Shown here: positions 58,001-64,000 of the stretch, piece by piece | How positions within the stretch are numbered: position 1 is the stretch's first letter | How the letters are laid out: each line of letters opens with the position of its first letter | Source of the DNA: Moringa oleifera | Taxonomy: Eukaryota; Streptophyta; Magnoliopsida; Brassicales; Moringaceae | Direction of reading: 5' to 3' | Assembly: GCA_021397835.1 (NCBI GenBank) | Contig: JAJFZO010000396.1 | Span: 2,232,001 to 2,296,000, forward strand | Length of the DNA: 64,000 bases | Notes under the pieces: model-generated | What the model saw: only the letters and a program-made list of their open reading frames with translations | What the model was told of the DNA's origin: nothing | Databases searched by the model: none | Position numbers and translations under genes: made by a program

Positions 58001-59348
58001 GTTTTTTTTTTTTTTTTTTTAAGTTATGGTTGTTTGAGTTTTTCTTAATTGTGATTTCAGTTTCATTAAAATTTTTGAAGAAAAGGAACAATATTGAAAT
58101 AACACAAATAAAAAAGTTAAAAGTAAAAACATAGTTGAAACGGCAAAAGACTCATCCGAACGATTGATTATAGTGACGTTAAATTTTAACAAAAAAAATT
58201 TCTTCCTTTTTCATATTTTTAAAGCCCGAGATATTAATACAAACTGGGAATGCTAACAAAATATTAAAAATTTTAAACTTAATTTTCTGAGAGATAAAAA
58301 TGTCATATTCAAATTCAATAACTTACTGATCAAAATTTTAAATTTACCAAAGAATTAGAAAAATTGTTTTAACTAGTTCACCTTAACTGCCAATTTTTTA
58401 AAAAAAGTAAAGCCTTGACATAAAATTGAATTAAGGGGCCCAAAAAATCATTGAACTTCGCTCCCAGCCTTTCAAGACTTTCAACAGTAGCACAAAAGGC
58501 AAAAGATTCAGAAACAAAAGTTATTTACAAAGAGTCCTCGGAAGTTGAAAAGAAAAATGACATTTGCTTGAAACCCAAAAATATCAATTACTCTTCTCCC
58601 ACCCCTCTGAGAAAAGGAAGAAACAAAAACTGCTATGAGGAGAAAAACAAGAGAATCCATCTGGTACACTAAACAATGTTGATGACTGCTATTCATCAGT
58701 TCCCATGTATCACATTTTAGTAGTAGAAATACAGAGGCCTTTCAGAGGCAAGAGATTCATAACAGAAACCTCTCAGTTAATACTTTTAGATTCTTCTTTT
58801 GAGAAGTCTACCTGTATATTGCAGATATGTTTTGACAATCCATTTTGCCTCAGGATTGCATTTATGAAGTGCGTCTACTGATGCTTTTTCTTTGCAATGG
58901 ACTGCTCTGCAAGATACCTATCATTTGCAAAATCCAGAAGATTCAGGCATCTTTCAATGAAGAGCTTATCCAAAAATACAATTGAAGATGTTATCGGGCA
59001 ACACAATCAGAATCAAAGCCAACAAAAGAAAAAATGAAAAGAAATCTTCTTATAACATGCACATGTTTGCATAAGTTTATCAAATCATGTCTCCTCAAGA
59101 TAGCCATGGTATAAGTATGTGACACTTTCAAAACGAACAAAATTGGACCCTTCAAAATCAAACTACACACTAAAAGTACATATTGGTTGGTTTATCACAC
59201 AATTTCTATTTATATGGAATCCTACACGTTTCAAGAAGCAAAACATGGGGCAGCCAGCGGTATCAATATCAAGTTATGTTCATGATGCACGAATATTTTT
59301 AGAAAAATCTATAAAGATCCAGTATCTGAAAAGAAGGGAATCAGGAAA
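58001..59348. other. convergent intergenic region of the right duplicate
   Basis: Homologous to 13247-14040, with an extra block at about 58968-59250 that the left copy lacks. It should include the 3' untranslated region of the right SMN copy. Confidence 0.5.
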
Positions 59349-62246
59349 TTACTTGGCAGTGTAGAAGCCTGCGGAATACCAAGCATTTAGAACAGCAGCT
59401 AGATCTGTTTCAGAGCCATTACTTGGATCCGTTTCCTCCTTATTGTCTTCCCACTCAACATTTTCTGTATTCCAAGGAAGTATAACAGTTAAGACAGAAG
59501 AACACTATAGTAAACGCATCCCTCATGTAGTCAGAAAGCATATCAAGAAATATGAAAACCCAATGAATTAGAGCTATTCAAAGCTGGTGCAGCATAATGA
59601 CAACACAGCAAATGACAGGTGATTTAAGGAACAACTTTTATGGTTGTCAAGACATAGGGAGAGAAGAGAACTAAGAAGTTCAGCAGGATTTAGATAAGTA
59701 TTTCTTCATTTGTCACCAAAACTGCAGTTAAAAGCAGAAAAGGGTGATTCAAAATGCCAATCTAGCTGTTAAAATGTCTTAATATTTTATTTGAAAACCA
59801 TATGAGTAAGTTGCAGCCTACAAGAAAGATATAGAATGCACATAAAACATTTAAAGAAAAAGCAGCCAGGATAAAAAATGAGAAGATCTGGAACACAGAA
59901 AGAACCACCTCATGAGGCTAAGTAATGGTAGTCGATCAGTAATACAGATAGCAGAATACCAGAAAGAGTTCACTTAGAAATTACTTGAAAGAAAATATTT
60001 TGGTTCCAAATATATAAAACATTTTTTTATCAGATTCAAATATATAAAAAAAAAATTCTATCAAATTCAAACATATAAAACATTTGAATTTAATATTAGC
60101 AAATCAAATTCGTTGGTTTTTTCTCTTTCATCTCTTTTATTTTTATTTTTTCAATAAAAGCTAGCGCAGTAAGTATACGTAGGCATAAAGACTATCAACT
60201 AAAGGTTATTATTACTGACACCAATCATTTTATGGTAGCCTAGTTTGATAAGTTATAGTAGTCTACTCGCTGCAGTGAAGGACTCTCATGAATATACTGC
60301 ACTACTTAAAAGAGAAATGCTTACCTTCATTTACATTCAGATTAGCAGGAGTTTTCATCTTCATGGAAGATATAGCTCTTTTTGCCGCTCCCATGGCTGT
60401 TTTGGCAATGTCACCATCCAGAGAAAGTGGCTTTGCAGCACCATTAGTACCACTGCAGGTGTTACCAACACATGTCACACCTGAGGAACAAGCAGGATAC
60501 AGTGTGCAAGGGGCCTCCAACCAATGACAGACATATGGGCAACATGAATAGTCAACATTAGGATACGACGCCTGGCTTGATGCAACTGGATACTCTTGAG
60601 AAGCAGAATTCATGACCCCTTGTGTAGCAGCATAAGAACTTTCACCAGGAAAATGGTGATTCCAGTTACCAGATTGATAAAGATGCTGAAGAATCTTTTG
60701 CCTCTTCTCCTCAACCTCATAATACTCCATAAGCAATTGATTATAGTCACCTGGACCTTGTGTGTATGAATAGCCTCTTGGTGCATCTTTCACACCTTTC
60801 ATGTGTACACCATTGGAAGAATCTATATAGGATTCAGGTGCATGTGAATCCACAAGATGATTTTCTTTAGCTTCTGGAAGATTCTTAATCTCAGACATAC
60901 TAGTTGCAGCACTTGAGGCGAGATTACAATTCTCTTCTGCATCCCCAGGTCTTCTTCATTAAAAGACAAGAAATTATACAAATCTTAGAACGGAAGGTTA
61001 TTGAGTACTTGATGCCATGCAAGTCGGAAAAGACAGCTAATTTTAAGATTATCTTCTGGAGTTAAGATAAATTATTTTATTAAATTGTAACTCAGCAGAC
61101 CTTATAATACTGAGCTTAAACTAAATGTTAAATTTTCTGTTAAAAAAGAAGATAAAAGACCATATATCTAGACAAAGCACAATACAGAAAACTCCATCAT
61201 CCAAGAAAGATGTCAAAATCAGAGTTAGAATGAAGTTTTAACACATTCAAGAAAAGTAACTTCAGAGAATTCTGACTTGCATAAAGACTCAAGGAATTAG
61301 CTTAAAATCTGCATGTGCTACCAAATTTGATACTTTCTGCATGACTGGATTCCAGTCACTGGATCTAGATGGAGTAACCAAGTTACCTTTAAAAGTTCAA
61401 TGCCATCTCGCCGAATATCTGATCGGAAGAGCTCAATTAGAATTCTAGAACTTGGGCATGCCTAACCTAAGGACTATGTTTACCCTTTCTATCTTTGAGA
61501 GGTGGGAGAAGCTTAATTGCTCTGGAACTTGCTTATGCAATTGTAATGAAAAAGTTTTTGCCAATAAGTAGACAAGAAGAAACTTCATTAAACAGCGCTC
61601 CCTATACAAAATCATTTAAAGGAGTCCCACATAAATACTTCATAGGAACTTTATAATTAGTAGAGTCCCAATTTTGACTCCTCAAAGATTGTTATAGCTT
61701 TCCTTCCAGACAAGGGTTGCATATTAATAGAAAGTAGACTCCACTTACCAGTCATATGATCTAATTTCAAGCAAAGTTTATAAATGCAAACACCAAAACA
61801 AAGCAGAACTCACAGCAAATCTATGGAACCAGAAGCAAGCTTTGTGCAGTTAGTTCACTAAAATTAAATTGCAAAATTGGGGTTCTCCCAGGTTCTAGGC
61901 ATGCCCAAAAAAAAAGCAGAAAAGATGTTCACATTGACTTGCATGAAGTTAATTTTACTGTCATCCATGCTGCACTACAAAAGAGAATGGGTCATTAAAA
62001 AATAAAAATAAAAAGTAGCCTTTGTAAACGATCATGAGCCACCTACTTCTATGATAATACTGCATCCACCACAGAAACATAAAGAAAAGAGAAAAGGACA
62101 TTGAGATAAGAAAGGTGATTCAATCAAGTTATATACCTCATAGCAGCATTGATCTCACTGGCATTAGCATTGACGTTTTCCTCAATGTTGCTGATGATAT
62201 TTTTTCCTCCGGAGGAGATATTCTCGTCTTTCTTGCTATGCATTTT
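59349..62246 (-). CDS. SMN: SMN-like protein, right paralogue, exons 2-4 (exon 1 beyond window)
   Basis: Exons are 62137-62246, 60325-60953 and 59349-59464, in the same phases as the left copy and fully open. Exon 2 gives KMHSKKDENISSGGKN. Exon 3 includes YYEVEEKRQKILQHLYQSGN, the Cys-rich CCPYVCHWLEAPCTLYPAC and KTAMGAAKRAISSMKM. Exon 4 gives ETDLAAVLNAWYSAGFYTAK and a TAA stop. This end fits the YG-box better than the left copy's SIGCYTTK. Exon 3 is 18 bases longer because the left copy lost a segment after NLAS. The expected first exon (DLWDDS motif) should lie a few hundred bases past position 64000. Predicted role: snRNP assembly with Gemin2 and Sm proteins, in nucleus and cytoplasm. Confidence 0.7.
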
Positions 62247-64000
62247 CTGCACAACAGATGTAAGAGGCAAGCTCATTCTTCAGAACACTTTCAGCTAATT
62301 TTACTACAAAGTCATTAAATCAGAATTGAGGATACATGCAAATAAAAAGCACTAAAAAGATATAGTTTGAGCTTAATATCTACTTTTGTGTAACTCATTT
62401 TGATGAGTTAATGTGAAATTGCAAACTATATTCGCTTTCTATTTTAACTTTCATGGTCACACATTTTTTTTTCTTTCATGATGATACTCCATTTTATGTG
62501 TTTGTTATAGAAATGACACGAATAAAAATTCAAATAAAATGTTGTAAATCAATTGAATGAGGGATTTTTTTTTTTTTTTTTTTTGTTGTCCCACAAGCTA
62601 GTGTAGATATGGAGCAAGACCCCACAAGAAATCTGAAAAATGTAGACTGAATCCCCCCTTGAAGACCAAGAAGCAGGACTGATGCTCAGCTTTTCTCCAG
62701 AAAACACAGCCTCATCTTCTCCACAGGTTCAACAAGTTTTCTAGCAAGAAGTTTATTGTGGTTTGGCGATCTGCCTACATCCACATTGGGATACTTTCCT
62801 ACTGCCCTCTTATTAAATTCTTCACAGTTTGAACAATACACACACCAAAGAAAAGAGACTTTCTATGGCAGTGTTCCTATCTTCTTTATGGTTTACAATA
62901 ATAACAAAATGATTAATTGTTGGAAAAATCTTATTTGAATGGGAAAGGTGTGCAGAAGGGTGTTGTATGGAGAGGTGTCTTTTCATTTTCAATAGAAAGG
63001 TAAGCATTTCTCTTCGGATGCATCTTTTTAGAAAGTCACACTCCTAAAAACCACCTTTTTTGACACCTACAAAAAGCCTCTCCAAAACCATTTCAATCAT
63101 CCACAACATTTCATTCACTCTTTCTTCCTTCATGGAAAACAAGAAATTTTTTTTTTTTTTCAGAGAAAGCAACATTAACTAACCAGAATCACCTCAAGAT
63201 TCAGCAATATTCTGCTCCCTTTCTTGAAGTTTCTCTCTTTCTTTTCTGGAAAATCCCCTCTCTATGATAGCTCTCAGCCCCTCACTGCTTCTCGTAAAAA
63301 AATGCAGGTAAGTACGCAATTTATATGCATTATCTTAGCTGAGGCAGTTGCTGATTTGGAGCCTTAAATCTACATTTCACTTAATTGTGAATGCATTAAT
63401 CCTAATCAGCTTCTAAGGGGCAGTCCAGTGGAATTAGTTGTTGTTTTGCCTCAGAGCAAATTTCCTTCAAGCACCTTGGCCAATTAAATAATTTTAGCTT
63501 TACTTATGTAATCAAAGAATGCACTTCTTGCACAGAAATAACTTTCTCTTTCCTTTGTTGGCTTAAGCTCAATGGAAACTCAGACTACTCCTGGTCTAGT
63601 CTCGTCCAATCTTACCTAAATTTATCCTTAGCCAAAGAAACGTGACTATCACCTCACAACCTGGCCAAAAAAGAAGAGAAAAAGAAGAAGAAAAACCAGA
63701 GAATGAAAAATAAAAATGCTAGTGTTCAAACCACCAATATATCAGGTCTTAATAGGCTCTTATCATGAGCAACAGCACTAGCACATAGCTCTACAAGCTT
63801 GCTCGTCCACTTGTGCTTAATCCCTCATTTAATTTCCCTACATCTAACTTGTCACTAGTTATTCATTTCCTTATCACTTCCTTTATCGTGTCGACCACGA
63901 ATTTGCAAGGAGCTCCAATGAATCAAGTAAAGGTCTACCTTGAGCTTGATTCAATTTGGGTTTCCTACCACACTAAACCTAAACTGAACAAAGTGATTGC
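62247..64000 (-). other. SMN intron 1 of the right copy, partial
   Basis: Homologous to 15191-16830 and free of retrotransposons as far as can be seen. It gives the pre-insertion state of the left intron. The acceptor TTGTGCAG and the upstream CCTCTTAC block are conserved. A poly-T tract of about 19 lies near 62566-62584, and another of about 14 near 63148. Confidence 0.6.

Larger units (their letters stand above)
56507..63985. repeat. segmental duplication, right copy
   Basis: Direct copy of 11972-16830. It begins inside Rossmann exon 6 (CCCAAGTTTATTTTGATCTC) and continues to the point where the left copy is cut by the copia LTR. Differences include the hAT-like insertion at 56769-57929, a deletion of about 620 bases of Rossmann exon 7 and downstream near 58000, and extra sequence in SMN introns 2 and 3. 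The homology probably runs on beyond the window. Confidence 0.85.

Noticed and set aside
1..64000. tRNA, rRNA, snRNA genes, CRISPR arrays and bacterial-type operons
   Set aside because: I looked for conserved tRNA boxes, rRNA sequence and regular spacer arrays and found none. The iterated words near 44, 46 and 49 kb are too irregular for CRISPR and the sequence is a plant nuclear genome.

Overview
This window is nuclear DNA from a flowering plant, probably a eudicot. The evidence is AT-rich DNA, spliced genes with plant-type introns, and Ty1/copia, Ty3/gypsy chromovirus, CACTA and hAT-like transposons. I do not commit to a genus.

Genes. Only two gene families look like ordinary host genes. 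The first is a plus-strand gene (about 7298-12855, seven exons) for a plastid-targeted NAD(P)-binding Rossmann-fold protein of the At1g32220 type. The second is a minus-strand gene for a plant Survival-of-Motor-Neuron (SMN)-like protein. Its exons 2-4 lie at 14041-15190. Its first exon, with the conserved Gemin2-binding type motif, lies 16.4 kb away at 31637-31711. The two genes converge tail to tail.

Layout. 1-7000: hAT-like terminus, a decayed Ty1/copia element and an AT-rich foldback composite. 7.3-12.9 kb: Rossmann gene. 14.0-31.7 kb: SMN gene, whose first intron holds a 14.6-kb minus-oriented Ty1/copia element (LTRs 16831-17140 and 31101-31420). That copia contains a plus-oriented chromovirus (17789-27962), whose 5' LTR is in turn broken by a minus-oriented chromovirus of the same family (18167-23540). 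32709-42884: a complete CACTA element with matching TSDs (AGT), carrying a TNP2 transposase pseudogene and a TNP1-like gene with a Ulp1-type peptidase domain. 42.9-50.2 kb, plus the flank at 32.5-32.7 kb: an older element with DUF1985-like remnants and unusual iterated short motifs, into which the CACTA jumped. 50.2-56.4 kb: decayed sequence, a second copy of the foldback composite and a fragment of another CACTA.

Duplication. 56.5-64.0 kb is a direct, diverged copy of 11.97-16.83 kb. It contains a broken tail of the Rossmann gene and SMN exons 2-4. In this copy a 1.16-kb hAT-like element with an 8-bp TSD has inserted, and SMN exon 1 should lie just past the window edge.

Limits. Exon boundaries were deduced by eye from reading frame and splice signals. 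Family names rest on recognised motifs and not on database searches. Both SMN copies keep open frames, but which one is expressed cannot be told from sequence.
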